64,000 nucleotides of DNA from assembly GCF_001729485.1 (NCBI RefSeq), contig NZ_CP017157.1:3410001-3474000 (forward strand), given 5' to 3'. The position numbers and the translations under genes were made by a program. The notes beneath the pieces are model-generated. The model worked only from the letters and a program-made list of their open reading frames with translations. It was not told where the DNA came from and did no database searches. The stretch comes from Streptomyces lydicus. GTDB lineage: Bacteria; Actinomycetota; Actinomycetes; Streptomycetales; Streptomycetaceae. This document shows, in pieces, positions 19,461-28,475 of this stretch; position 1 is the first letter of the stretch; each line of letters starts with the position of its first letter.

Positions 19461-20591
19461 GTGACGACGACCCCGATCTCCCCCAGCCTGATCGCCACCC
19501 TCGCCGGCCACTACTACACCGACCCCGACGTCTTCCGGGTCGAGCAGGAAAAGATCTTCGAGCAGCTGTGGTTCTGTGCCGTGCGCAGCGCCGACCTGGA
19601 GAAGCCCGGTGCCTTCCGTACCGTGCGGGTCGGCCGGGAGAGCGTCCTGATCACCCGTAACCGCGCCGGTGCGCTGCGCGCCTTCCTCAACATCTGCCGG
19701 CACCGCGGCGCCCAGCTGTGCACCGAGGAGTCCGGCGAGGTCCGCCGCAACCTCCAGTGCCCCTACCACGCCTGGACCTACGACCTCGACGGGCGGCTGG
19801 TCGCCGCCCCCAACCTGCAGAAGATGCCGGACATCGACCGCACCGAACGCGGCCTGGTCACCGTCCCGCTGCGCGAGTGGCTCGGCTACGCCTGGGTGTG
19901 CCTGGCCGACGAGCCGCCGTCGTTCGAGGACACCGTGATCGGTGCGGCCACCGAGCGGCTGGGCGATCCGGCTGCCATCGAGCACTACCGCACCGAGGGG
20001 CTCGCCCTCGGGAAGCGCCACACCTATGACGTGCGCGCCAACTGGAAGCTCATCATCGAGAACTTCATGGAGTGCTACCACTGCGCCACGATCCACCCCG
20101 AACTCACCGAAGTGCTCCCGGAGTTCGCCGACGGGCTGGCCGCCCAGTACTACGTCGGCCACGGCGCGGAGTTCGCCGAGGAGGCCGCCGGGTTCACCGT
20201 CGACGGCAGCGCGGGCTTCGGCCGCCTTCCGGGCATCGAGGACGCCCAGGACCGCCGCTACTACGCGATCACCGTCCGGCCGCAGGTGTTCGTCAACCTC
20301 GTCCCCGACCACGTCATCGTGCACCGGATGTTCCCCATGGCGCCGGACCGCACCGTCGTCGAGTGCGACTGGCTCTACCTCCCCGAGATCGTCGACGCCG
20401 GCGTGGACGTCTCCAGGTCCGTGGAGCTCTTCCACCGGGTCAACTCCCAGGACTTCGACGCCTGTGAGCGCACCCAGCCGGCGATGCACTCCCGCGCCTA
20501 CCGTGACGGCGGGGTACTCGTTCCCAGCGAGCACCACATCGGCGCCTTCCACCAGTGGGTCACCGAGCGGCTGGAGGGCGGGCATGCCTGA
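19461..20591 (+). CDS. Rieske non-haem iron oxygenase, probable glycine betaine demethylase (GbcA-like)
   Basis: A 376-residue oxygenase alpha subunit. The Rieske centre uses Cys79-x-His81 and Cys100-x2-His103; the mononuclear iron site lies in NFMECYHCATIHPEL with His207 and His212. Between Rieske and iron domains the bridging position appears as Glu204, rather than the usual Asp, a feature I associate with the quaternary-amine demethylase branch. It would convert glycine betaine to dimethylglycine plus formaldehyde. The GTG start has AGGAG upstream. Neighbours (choline oxidation, dimethylglycine oxidase, mycothiol dehydrogenase) support the assignment; stachydrine or carnitine-type substrates remain possible. 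Confidence 0.85.
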   Translation: MTTTPISPSLIATLAGHYYTDPDVFRVEQEKIFEQLWFCAVRSADLEKPGAFRTVRVGRESVLITRNRAGALRAFLNICRHRGAQLCTEESGEVRRNLQCPYHAWTYDLDGRLVAAPNLQKMPDIDRTERGLVTVPLREWLGYAWVCLADEPPSFEDTVIGAATERLGDPAAIEHYRTEGLALGKRHTYDVRANWKLIIENFMECYHCATIHPELTEVLPEFADGLAAQYYVGHGAEFAEEAAGFTVDGSAGFGRLPGIEDAQDRRYYAITVRPQVFVNLVPDHVIVHRMFPMAPDRTVVECDWLYLPEIVDAGVDVSRSVELFHRVNSQDFDACERTQPAMHSRAYRDGGVLVPSEHHIGAFHQWVTERLEGGHA

Positions 20592-22050
20592 CCTGTTCAT
20601 CGACGGCCGCTGGCGCTCCCCGTTCACCGACCGGACCCGCGAGATCCGCTGCCCCGCGGACGGCAGCCTGGTCGCCGTCGTCGACGAGGCCGGCGGCAAG
20701 GACTCCCTGGACGCCGTCGCCGCCGCCCGCCGCGCCTTCGACCAGGGCCCCTGGCCGCACACCCCGGACGCCGAGCGCGGCGACCTGCTGCTGCGGGTCG
20801 CCGGCCTCCTGGAACGGGACAAGCCGGCGCTGGCCCGCGCGGAGTCCCTGGACACCGGGAAACGCCTCGTGGAGAGCGAGGCCGACATCGACGACATCGC
20901 CGCCTGCTTCCGCTACTTCGGCCGCCTCGCCGGCACCGGGGACGGCCGGGTGGTCGACCCGGGCACGCCCGGCGTCGACAGCCGCGTCGTCCACGAGCCG
21001 ATCGGGGTCTGCGCCCTGATCACCCCCTGGAACTACCCGCTGCTGCAGACCGCGTGGAAGGTCGCCCCGGCCCTCGCCGCGGGCAACACCTTCGTCCTGA
21101 AGCCCAGCGAACTCACCCCGCACACCGCCCTCGCCCTGATCCGGCTGCTCCAGGAGGCCGGACTGCCGGACGGCGTCGCCAACCTGGTCCTGGGCACCGG
21201 CCCGGAGGTCGGCGCCCCGCTCGCCGACCACCCGGACGTCGACATGGTCTCCTTCACCGGAGGTCTGCTCACCGGGCGGCGGATCATGGCGGCGGCGGCC
21301 GGCACCGTCAAGCGCGTCGCCCTCGAACTGGGTGGCAAGAACCCCAACATCGTCTTCGCGGACGCCGACTTCGACACCGCCGTCGACCATGCCCTGACCG
21401 CGGTCTTCCTGCACTCCGGCCAGGTCTGCTCGGCCGGTGCCCGGCTGCTGGTCGAGGACGGACTGCACGACCGGTTCGTCGACGAGGTCGTGCGCCGCGC
21501 CCGGCTCATCCGGCTCGGTGGCCCCTTCGACGACCACGCCCGTACCGGGCCGCTGATCTCCGCCGCGCACCGCGCCAAGGTCGAGGCGTACGTGGCCGCC
21601 GGACTCGCCGAGGGCGCCGTGCTGCGCTGCGGCGGCGCCCGCCCGGACGACCCGGCGCTCGCCGGCGGCCACTACTACCTGCCCACCGTGCTCGACGAGT
21701 GCCACGGCGCGATGTCCGTGGTGCGCGAGGAGTCCTTCGGGCCGGTGCTGACCGTCGAGCGCTTCGGCGACGAGGCCGAGGCGGTGCGGCTGGCCAACGA
21801 CACCGTCTACGGGCTGGCCGGCGCCGTGTGGACCACCGACCAGGCCAGGGCCGACCGGGTCAGCGCCGCGCTGCGCCTGGGCACCGTGTGGATCAACGAC
21901 TACCACCCCTACCTCCCGCAGGCGGAGTGGGGCGGCTTCAAGCAGTCCGGAACCGGCCGGGAACTCGGCCCCAGTGGTCTGGCGGAGTACCGCGAGATCA
22001 AACACATCTGGCGCAACACCGCACCCGCGCCACTGCACTGGTTCGACTGA
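20584..22050 (+). CDS. betB: betaine aldehyde dehydrogenase
   Basis: A 488-residue aldehyde dehydrogenase. Catalytic Cys282 lies in HSGQVCSAGARLL and the general base Glu248 in ALELGGKNPN; the cofactor motif is TPWNYPLLQTAWK near 147-159. The motif normally FTGS reads FTGG here. The ATG overlaps the end of the Rieske oxygenase gene by eight bases, so translation is coupled. It would oxidise betaine aldehyde, made by the choline oxidase, to glycine betaine with NAD(P)+. Confidence 0.88.
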   Translation: MPDLFIDGRWRSPFTDRTREIRCPADGSLVAVVDEAGGKDSLDAVAAARRAFDQGPWPHTPDAERGDLLLRVAGLLERDKPALARAESLDTGKRLVESEADIDDIAACFRYFGRLAGTGDGRVVDPGTPGVDSRVVHEPIGVCALITPWNYPLLQTAWKVAPALAAGNTFVLKPSELTPHTALALIRLLQEAGLPDGVANLVLGTGPEVGAPLADHPDVDMVSFTGGLLTGRRIMAAAAGTVKRVALELGGKNPNIVFADADFDTAVDHALTAVFLHSGQVCSAGARLLVEDGLHDRFVDEVVRRARLIRLGGPFDDHARTGPLISAAHRAKVEAYVAAGLAEGAVLRCGGARPDDPALAGGHYYLPTVLDECHGAMSVVREESFGPVLTVERFGDEAEAVRLANDTVYGLAGAVWTTDQARADRVSAALRLGTVWINDYHPYLPQAEWGGFKQSGTGRELGPSGLAEYREIKHIWRNTAPAPLHWFD

Positions 22051-22062
22051 GGAGGAACGCTC

Positions 22063-23691
22063 TTGACCTCACCTGACGCGGCGCCGGCGAGAGGCGGCAC
22101 GCGGAACGACTCCCCGCCCGACGCGCACGACGACACCGAGCTCGCCGAATTCGGTTACCGCCCCGAACTCAAGCGCACCCTCGGCAACTTCCACACCTTC
22201 GCCGCCGGCATCAGTTACATCTCCATCCTCACCGGCACCTTCCAGCTCTTCTACTTCGGCTACGGCATCGGCGGCCCCGCCTACTGGTGGTCCTGGCCGA
22301 TGGTCTTCGTCGGCCAGCTGATGATCGCCCTCTCCTTCGCCGAGCTGGCCGCCCGCCACCCCGTCGCCGGCTCCGTCTACAACTGGGCCAAGAAACTGGG
22401 CAATCCGCACATCGGCTGGCTGGCCGGCTGGATGATGCTGGTCGCCTCGATCGTGTCGCTCGCGGCGGTGGCGCTCGCCTACCAGCTGACCCTGCCGAAG
22501 ATTTCCGCCGTCTTCCAGTTCGTCGGCGACGGCACCGGAACGTACGACGTGGCGACGAACGGTGTGCTGCTGGCGACCGCGCTGATCGTGTTCACCACCC
22601 TGGTCAACGCCTTCGGCGTCAAGCTCATGGCACGGATCAACACCGCGGGCGTCTTCATCGAGCTGGTCGCCACCGTCGTGCTGATCGCGCTGTTCGCCGT
22701 CCACGTCGTGCGCGGTCCGGGCGTGGTGCTGGGGACCCACCACGCCGGCGCCGGCCAGCACCTGGGGTACCTGGGGGCCTTCCTCACCGCCTCGCTGGCC
22801 TCCGCGTACGTCATGTACGGCTTCGACACCGCGGCCTCGCTCGGCGAGGAGTCCCTCGACCCCTCCCGCAACGCGCCGCGCGCCATCCTCCGGGCGCTGA
22901 TCGCCTCGTTCGTGCTCGGCGGGCTGATCCTGCTGCTCGCGATGATGAGCGTGAGCAGCCTGAACGGGAAGGGGCTGACCACCGACGGCCTCCAATACGT
23001 GGTGCTCGACGTGCTGGGTGACACCGGCGGCAAGGCGATGCTGTGGTGCGTGCTGATCGCGGTCACGGTCTGCGCGCTGGCCGTGCACACCGCCGCCATC
23101 CGGCTGGCGTTCGCCATGTCCCGGGACAACAACCTGCCCGCCGCGTCGCTGATGGCGAAGGTCAGTCCGCGCTTCCGGACGCCCGTACTGCCCGCGGTCG
23201 TCGTCGGGGTGCTCTCGCTGGGCGTCCTGCTGCTCAACATCCGCCAGCCGCAGATCTTCTCCGTGGTGACCAGCATCGGCATCATCATGATCTACCTGGC
23301 GTATCTGCTGGTCACCGCGCCGATGCTGGTGGCCAGGGTGCGCGGCAGGTGGACGCCGGCCGACGGCGGCCGCTTCACGCTGGGCCGCTGGGGCCTGCCG
23401 GTCAACGTCCTCGCCGTCCTCTGGGGTGCCGGCATGATCGTCAACCTCGCCTGGCCCCGGGATGCGGTGTACAACGCCACCCCGCCGCACCACTGGTATC
23501 TGCGCTGGGGCGCGGTGCTGTTCGTCGGCGCCGTGGCGCTCGGCGGCTTCGCCTACTACTGGTTCGTCCAGCGGCACCGCACCGGTGTCCTCGCCGAGCA
23601 CGCCGCGCCGCTGTCCACCGCTGACGCCCCTGACGCCCCCGACGCCCCCGACGCCCCCGACGCCCCCGTCACCGTCCCGGCGCAGGACTGA
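22063..23691 (+). CDS. APC-superfamily amino acid/choline permease
   Basis: A 542-residue membrane protein with about 12 hydrophobic segments, starting with GNFHTFAAGISYISILTG near residue 38, typical of the amino acid-choline transporter branch. The start is TTG, fixed by AGGAGGAA just upstream that overlaps the betB stop. It would import choline or betaine for the operon. The C-terminus is a short DAP-repeat tail encoded by five 9-bp tandem repeats. Confidence 0.85.
   Translation: MTSPDAAPARGGTRNDSPPDAHDDTELAEFGYRPELKRTLGNFHTFAAGISYISILTGTFQLFYFGYGIGGPAYWWSWPMVFVGQLMIALSFAELAARHPVAGSVYNWAKKLGNPHIGWLAGWMMLVASIVSLAAVALAYQLTLPKISAVFQFVGDGTGTYDVATNGVLLATALIVFTTLVNAFGVKLMARINTAGVFIELVATVVLIALFAVHVVRGPGVVLGTHHAGAGQHLGYLGAFLTASLASAYVMYGFDTAASLGEESLDPSRNAPRAILRALIASFVLGGLILLLAMMSVSSLNGKGLTTDGLQYVVLDVLGDTGGKAMLWCVLIAVTVCALAVHTAAIRLAFAMSRDNNLPAASLMAKVSPRFRTPVLPAVVVGVLSLGVLLLNIRQPQIFSVVTSIGIIMIYLAYLLVTAPMLVARVRGRWTPADGGRFTLGRWGLPVNVLAVLWGAGMIVNLAWPRDAVYNATPPHHWYLRWGAVLFVGAVALGGFAYYWFVQRHRTGVLAEHAAPLSTADAPDAPDAPDAPDAPVTVPAQD
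23623..23667 (+). repeat. five tandem 9-bp repeats (GACGCCCCY)
   Basis: Five copies of GACGCCCCT/C in frame encode (Asp-Ala-Pro)5 at the cytoplasmic C-terminus of the permease. Such repeats vary easily in number by slippage. Confidence 0.9.
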
Positions 23692-23719
23692 TCCTGACCT
23701 GCAAGGAGGTCAACTCCCC

Positions 23720-25276
23720 ATGCCCACAGAAGAGTTCGACTACGTCATCGTCGGCGGCGGTACCGCGGGGAACGTCGTGGCCGCCCGGCTCAGCGAGGAC
23801 CCGTCCGTCACCGTCTGCGTCCTGGAGGCCGGCCCGTCCGACGTCGGCGACGACAACGTCCTGCGCCTGGACCGCTGGATGGCGCTGCTGGAATCCGGCT
23901 ACGACTGGGACTACCCCGTCGAGCCCCAGGAGAACGGCAACAGCTTCATGCGGCACGCCCGCGCCAGGGTGCTCGGCGGCTGCTCCTCGCACAACTCCTG
24001 CATCGCCTTCTGGGCACCGGCCGAGGACCTCGACGGGTGGGAGGCGGCCGGGTGCACGGGCTGGGGCGCCCGGGACACCTTCCCGCTCTACCGGCGGCTG
24101 GAGAGCAACGACGCGCCCGGCGACCACCACGGCCGCAGCGGCCCGGTCACCCTGCGCACCATCAAGGGCGCGGACCCCTGCGGCACGGCCCTGCTGGCCG
24201 CCTGCGCCGAACACGGCATCCCCACCACGCCGTTCAACACCGGGCGGACCGTCCTCCGCGGCGCCAACTGGTTCCAGATCAACTCGGACGAGAACAACAC
24301 CCGCCAGTCCTCCTCCGTGGCCTACCTCCACCCCGTCATGGGCAAGCGGCCCAACCTCACCGTCCGCACCGGAGTCCGCGCCGAACGCCTGCTGATCGAC
24401 GAAGACCGCCGCTGCACCGGGGCCACGTACCTCGACCCCGATCTGATCCACACCCGTACGGTGCGGGCCCGGCGCGAGACCGTCGTCTCCTGCGGCTCGA
24501 TCGACACCCCCAAGCTGCTGATGCTCTCCGGCATCGGGCCGGCCGAGCACCTGCGCGAGGTCGGCGTGGACGTGGTGGTCCACTCGCCGGGGGTGGGGGA
24601 GAACCTCCAGGACCACCCCGAGGGCGTGATCATGTGGGAGGCCGCGCGGCCCATGGTCACCACCTCCAATCAGTGGTGGGAGATCGGCATCTTCGCCGAC
24701 ACCGAGCCCGGCCTCGACCGGCCCGACCTGATGTTCCACTACGGTTCCGTGCCCTTCGACCTGAACACCGCCCGGTACGGCTACCCGACCTCCGAGAACG
24801 CCTTCTGCCTCACCCCGAACGTCACCCGCGCCCGCTCCCGCGGCACGGTCCGGCTGCGCACCCGCGACTTCCGCGACAAGCCGCGGGTCGACCCGCGCTA
24901 CTTCACCCACGAACACGACGTACGGGTGATGACGCACGGTCTGCGCCTCGCCCGTGAGATCGTCTCCCGGGCCCCGATGGCCGAGTGGGCCGGCGCCGAA
25001 CTCGCCCCCGGCCCCGACGTCCGCACCGACGACGAACTCCTCGACTACATCCGCACCACCCACAACACCGTCTACCACCCCTCCTGCACGGTGAAGATGG
25101 GCGCGGCCGACGACGCCATGGCGCCGCTGGACGCCCGCCTGCGGGTCAAGGGCATCGCGGGACTGCGGGTCGCCGACGGGTCGGTGATGCCGGAGCTGGT
25201 CACCGTCAACCCCTGCATCACGACCATGATGATCGGGGAGAAGTGCGCCGACATGGTGCGCGAGGACGCCGGGTGA
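23720..25276 (+). CDS. codA: choline oxidase (GMC oxidoreductase)
   Basis: A 518-residue FAD enzyme of the glucose-methanol-choline family. VGGGTAGNVVAARLSED (11-27) is the FAD-binding motif. His91 in GCSSHNSCIAFWAP corresponds to the histidine that carries covalent FAD in Arthrobacter choline oxidase (His99). The active-site His is in YHPSCTVKMG and the Asn in VNPCIT near the C-terminus. It would oxidise choline to betaine aldehyde and on to betaine with hydrogen peroxide. AAGGAGGT precedes the ATG at 23720. It is the last gene of the operon and converges on the P-ATPase with 20 bases between. Confidence 0.9.
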   Translation: MPTEEFDYVIVGGGTAGNVVAARLSEDPSVTVCVLEAGPSDVGDDNVLRLDRWMALLESGYDWDYPVEPQENGNSFMRHARARVLGGCSSHNSCIAFWAPAEDLDGWEAAGCTGWGARDTFPLYRRLESNDAPGDHHGRSGPVTLRTIKGADPCGTALLAACAEHGIPTTPFNTGRTVLRGANWFQINSDENNTRQSSSVAYLHPVMGKRPNLTVRTGVRAERLLIDEDRRCTGATYLDPDLIHTRTVRARRETVVSCGSIDTPKLLMLSGIGPAEHLREVGVDVVVHSPGVGENLQDHPEGVIMWEAARPMVTTSNQWWEIGIFADTEPGLDRPDLMFHYGSVPFDLNTARYGYPTSENAFCLTPNVTRARSRGTVRLRTRDFRDKPRVDPRYFTHEHDVRVMTHGLRLAREIVSRAPMAEWAGAELAPGPDVRTDDELLDYIRTTHNTVYHPSCTVKMGAADDAMAPLDARLRVKGIAGLRVADGSVMPELVTVNPCITTMMIGEKCADMVREDAG

Positions 25277-25296
25277 GCCCGGGGAGCCGCTGACCG

Positions 25297-27270
25297 TCAG
25301 GCCGGGCCGGCCGCCCGCCGCCACGCGGCCCCGCGCAGCAGCCGCAGGCCGTTGAGGCCCACCAGGACGGTGGAGCCCTCGTGGCCGAGGACGCCCAGCG
25401 GCAGCGGCAGGTCCCCGGCCAGGTCCCAGACCACCAGGCCGGAGAGGAAGACCGCGGCGACGACGAGGTTCTGCACGACCAGTCGGCGGGCCGCCCGGGA
25501 GAGCCGCAACACGGCCGGGACGGCGCCGAGTTCGTCCCGGACGACGACCGCGTCGGCGGTCTCCAGGGCGAGGTCGGAGCCGGCCCGGCCCATCGCGATG
25601 CCGGTGTGCGCGGCGGCCAGCGCCGGGACGTCGTTCACCCCGTCACCGACGACCAGCACCCGGCGGCCGGCCGCTTCCTGTGCGCGTACCGCGCCCACCT
25701 TGTCCTCGGGCAGCAGTCCGGCCCGTACGTCGGTGATGCCGACCTCGGCGGCGAGGCGGGCCGCGGCGCGCGGGTTGTCGCCGGTCAGCAGGGTCGGGGC
25801 GCGGCCGGTGAGGGCGTGGAGGGAGGCAAGGGCGGCGGCCGCGCCGGGGCGCAGCCGGTCGGTGAGGCCCAGCACCCCGGCCGGGGCGCCGTCGCGCAGG
25901 ACGAGGACCGCGGTGTGCCCGGCCTCCTCCAGTTCCGCGACGAGCGCGCCGGTCCGTGCGGCCGCCGGGCCGTCGGCGGGCCGCAGCCGGGCCGGGGAGC
26001 CGACCGCGATCCGGGCGCCGTCGACGGTGGCGCGGACGCCGGTGCCGGGGGAGGCGGTGAACTCCTCGGCGGCCGGCAGCCGCAGACCGCGGGCGTGGGC
26101 GGCGGCCACCAGCGCCCGGGCCAGCGGGTGTTCGCTGGGGCGCTCGGCGGCGGCCGCCAGGATCAGCAGTGTTTCCTCGTCGAGGCCGGTGCCCGGCAGC
26201 GGCCGGACGGCGGCGACCTCGGGCGTGCCCTCGGTCAGGGTGCCGGTCTTGTCGAACGCGACGGCGTCGACCCGGCCGAGGCGTTCCATCACGACGGCGG
26301 ACTTGACCAGGACGCCGTGCCGTCCGGCGTTGGCGATGGCCGACAGCAGCGGCGGCATGGTCGCCAGCACCACCGCGCACGGCGAGGCGACGATCATGAA
26401 GGTCATCGCCCGCAGCAGGGAGCGGGTCAGCTCCGCGCCGAGCAGCAGCGGGACGACGAAGACGCCGAGGGTGACGGCCACCATGCCGACCGAGTAGCGC
26501 TGTTCGACCCGCTCGATGAACAGCTGGGTCGGCGCCTTGGTTCCGGACGCCTCGGCCACCATGGCCACGATCCGGGCGATGACGCTGTCGCCGGCGTCGC
26601 GCTCGACCCGGACCGTGAGCGCGCCGGTGCCGTTGAGGGTGCCGGCGAACACCTCGTCGCCGGGCTCCTTGGGCACCGGCAGCGGTTCGCCGGTGATGGT
26701 GGCCTGGTCGGCCTCGCCGGCCCCGTCGAGGACGCGGCCGTCCGCGCCGACCCGCTCGCCGGGACGGACCAGCACGACGTCGCCGACGGCGAGGTCCGCG
26801 GTGGCCACGCGCTGTTCGGTGCCGTCCGGGGCCAGCCGGGTCGCGGTCTCCGGCGCGAGCGTGAGCAGTCCGCGCACCGAGTCCTCGGTACGGGCGGTGG
26901 CCAGCGCCTCCAGGGCGCCGGAGCACGCGAAGATGACGATCAGCAGGGCGCCGTCCAGCACCTGGCCGATCGCGGCCGCCCCGAGGGCCGCGACGATCAT
27001 CAGCAGGTCGACGTCGAGGGTCCGCGCGCGCAGCGCCCGCAGCCCGGACCAGGCCGGTTCCCAACCGCCCGTCACATAGGCGACGGCGTGCAGCACGCCC
27101 CAGGTCCAGGCCGGCGCGCCGGTCAGCTGGAGCGGCAGGGCGAGCAGGAACGCGGTGGTCGCCGCGGCCGCCCACCGGGCCTCGGCCAGCGCGAGCACGC
27201 GGGTGCGACGGGGCACGGTCCGGCGCGGCGCGGTGGTCCGCGGCGGACGCTGCAACACGGCAGAAGGCAT
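25297..27270 (-). CDS. heavy-metal P1B-type ATPase (Zn/Cd/Pb type)
   Basis: A 657-residue membrane ATPase. SPCAVVLATMPPLLSA is the metal-binding SPC helix; DKTGTLTEGTPEV holds the phosphorylated Asp; SEHPLARAL is the HP motif; GDGVNDVPALAAA closes the P domain. The usual N-terminal CxxC metal-binding domain is missing, leaving about 35 basic residues before the first helix. ATG 27270 was chosen; an in-frame GTG at 27288 is possible. With the divergent ArsR repressor it forms a metal-efflux unit. It could export Zn, Cd, Pb or Co; the exact metal is unknown. Confidence 0.9.
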   Translation of the reverse strand: MPSAVLQRPPRTTAPRRTVPRRTRVLALAEARWAAAATTAFLLALPLQLTGAPAWTWGVLHAVAYVTGGWEPAWSGLRALRARTLDVDLLMIVAALGAAAIGQVLDGALLIVIFACSGALEALATARTEDSVRGLLTLAPETATRLAPDGTEQRVATADLAVGDVVLVRPGERVGADGRVLDGAGEADQATITGEPLPVPKEPGDEVFAGTLNGTGALTVRVERDAGDSVIARIVAMVAEASGTKAPTQLFIERVEQRYSVGMVAVTLGVFVVPLLLGAELTRSLLRAMTFMIVASPCAVVLATMPPLLSAIANAGRHGVLVKSAVVMERLGRVDAVAFDKTGTLTEGTPEVAAVRPLPGTGLDEETLLILAAAAERPSEHPLARALVAAAHARGLRLPAAEEFTASPGTGVRATVDGARIAVGSPARLRPADGPAAARTGALVAELEEAGHTAVLVLRDGAPAGVLGLTDRLRPGAAAALASLHALTGRAPTLLTGDNPRAAARLAAEVGITDVRAGLLPEDKVGAVRAQEAAGRRVLVVGDGVNDVPALAAAHTGIAMGRAGSDLALETADAVVVRDELGAVPAVLRLSRAARRLVVQNLVVAAVFLSGLVVWDLAGDLPLPLGVLGHEGSTVLVGLNGLRLLRGAAWRRAAGPA

Positions 27271-27327
27271 GACGGCACAACCCTTCACGGGCGGAGAAGC
27301 GGCAACCCCGCCACCGTACAGGAACGA

Positions 27328-27343
27328 ATGAACAGGTCTTCAT
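27328..27343. promoter_or_regulatory. ArsR/SmtB-type operator ATGAA-N6-TTCAT
   Basis: ATGAA-CAGGTC-TTCAT in the divergent ATPase/arsR promoter region matches the central part of the SmtB/CzrA/CadC 12-2-12 operators, which contain TGAA-N6-TTCA. The ArsR protein at 27367 likely binds here and releases on metal binding. Confidence 0.8.
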
Positions 27344-27366
27344 CTGTCGTCGTTAGGATGGGCCCC

Positions 27367-27744
27367 ATGGGTCACGGAACGGATCACCGCAGCACCACCC
27401 GCGAGCGCCTGGACGCGGTGGGCGCCGACGATGTCGCCGCGACCCTGCAGGCCCTGTCGACCCCTTCGCGGCTGCGGATCCTCGCCCGCCTCCAGGAAGG
27501 CCCCTGCGCTGTCGGCGACCTCGCCGCCGCCGTGGGCATGGAGCAGTCCGCCTGCTCCCACCAGCTCCGGCTGCTGCGCAACCTCGGGCTGGTCACCGGC
27601 GAGCGCAACGGCCGCTCGATCGTCTACGGGCTCTACGACCACCATGTCGCCGAGCTCCTCGACCAGGCGCTGTTCCATGTCGAGCATCTGCGCCTGGGGC
27701 TGCGTGACGCGCCGTCAGCGACGCAGGACACGGCGGGTCGTTGA
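27367..27744 (+). CDS. ArsR/SmtB-family metal-responsive repressor
   Basis: A 125-residue winged-helix repressor. LQALSTPSRLRILARLQEGPCAVGDLAAAVGMEQSACSHQLRLLRNLGLV (about residues 26-75, shown here in parts: TPSRLRILARL, SACSHQLRLLRNLGLV) is the ArsR DNA-binding core. The C-terminal helix contains DHHVAELLDQALFHVEH, an alpha5-type metal site (Asp, His, His, His) typical of Zn sensors. An alternative ATG at 27358 adds three residues. It is divergent from the P-ATPase and likely represses it through the operator at 27328-27343. Confidence 0.9.
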   Translation: MGHGTDHRSTTRERLDAVGADDVAATLQALSTPSRLRILARLQEGPCAVGDLAAAVGMEQSACSHQLRLLRNLGLVTGERNGRSIVYGLYDHHVAELLDQALFHVEHLRLGLRDAPSATQDTAGR

Positions 27745-27829
27745 CCGCCACCCACCGTGTAACCTGCGCATTCAGCCGGCGCGCAGGGCCGGCCGGGGGC
27801 GTATGGATCTTCACGAGGGGGAACGGGCG

Positions 27830-28453
27830 ATGCAGTCGGGGCGCGAGAAGGCGTACGCGTATCTGAAGGACAGCGTGCTGACCGACCCCGAGATGCAGGA
27901 CCGGTTCCTGTCCGAGCAGGAGATCGCCGACCGGATCGGGGTCTCCCGCACGCCGATCCGCGAGGCCCTGCTGCTGCTCGCCGCCGAGGACCTGGTGCGC
28001 CTGGTGCCGAAGCGCGGGGCGCACATCGCCCCGCTGTCCGGGCGGGAGATCACCGAGCTGATCGAGATGCGCCGGCTGCTCGAACGCTTCGCCGCCGCGC
28101 ACACGACGGCCGCGGGCACCGCCCCCGTCGACGAGATGGCCGCCCTCCTCGCGGGCCAGGAGCGGCTGCGCGGCGCGGACCGGGCCAAGGAGTTCCTCGC
28201 CGCCGACCACCGCTTCCACGCCGCCCTCGTCGACGCGGTCGGCAACTCGCTGATGAGCAGGCAGTACGCCGCCCTGCGCAGCCGTCAGAGCAGGGCCGGC
28301 GTACGGGTGCTGCACCGGGGCGGCCACCAGGACGAGATGCTCGCCGAGCACCGGCGGATACTCGACGGGCTGGCCGCCGGCGACGCCGCGGCCGCCTGCG
28401 CGGCCATCGACAGCCACCTCCAGGCCACCCGGCGCCTCCTCCTGGCCGCCTGA
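27830..28453 (+). CDS. GntR-family regulator (FCD subfamily)
   Basis: A 207-residue regulator. The N-terminal winged helix-turn-helix is seen at FLSEQEIADRIGVSRTPIREAL (about 25-46), and residues about 80-205 form an all-helical FCD effector domain with the metal-binding Asp and His positions (HRFH near 124, HRRIL near 168). ATG 27830 has GAGGGGGA upstream. The nearest candidate target is the convergent nitrilase-family gene or a remote locus; no operator is obvious in the 85 bases upstream. Confidence 0.88.
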   Translation: MQSGREKAYAYLKDSVLTDPEMQDRFLSEQEIADRIGVSRTPIREALLLLAAEDLVRLVPKRGAHIAPLSGREITELIEMRRLLERFAAAHTTAAGTAPVDEMAALLAGQERLRGADRAKEFLAADHRFHAALVDAVGNSLMSRQYAALRSRQSRAGVRVLHRGGHQDEMLAEHRRILDGLAAGDAAAACAAIDSHLQATRRLLLAA

Positions 28454-28475
28454 CCCCGCCCGGCGGACCCCGTTC

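Noticed and set aside
25381..27366. A long plus-strand frame running into the ArsR gene, suggesting a very large N-terminal extension
   Set aside because: It lies antisense to the P-ATPase gene and has Gln/Arg/Gly-rich sequence without domains; ArsR proteins are about 120 residues and the operator lies inside the supposed extension.
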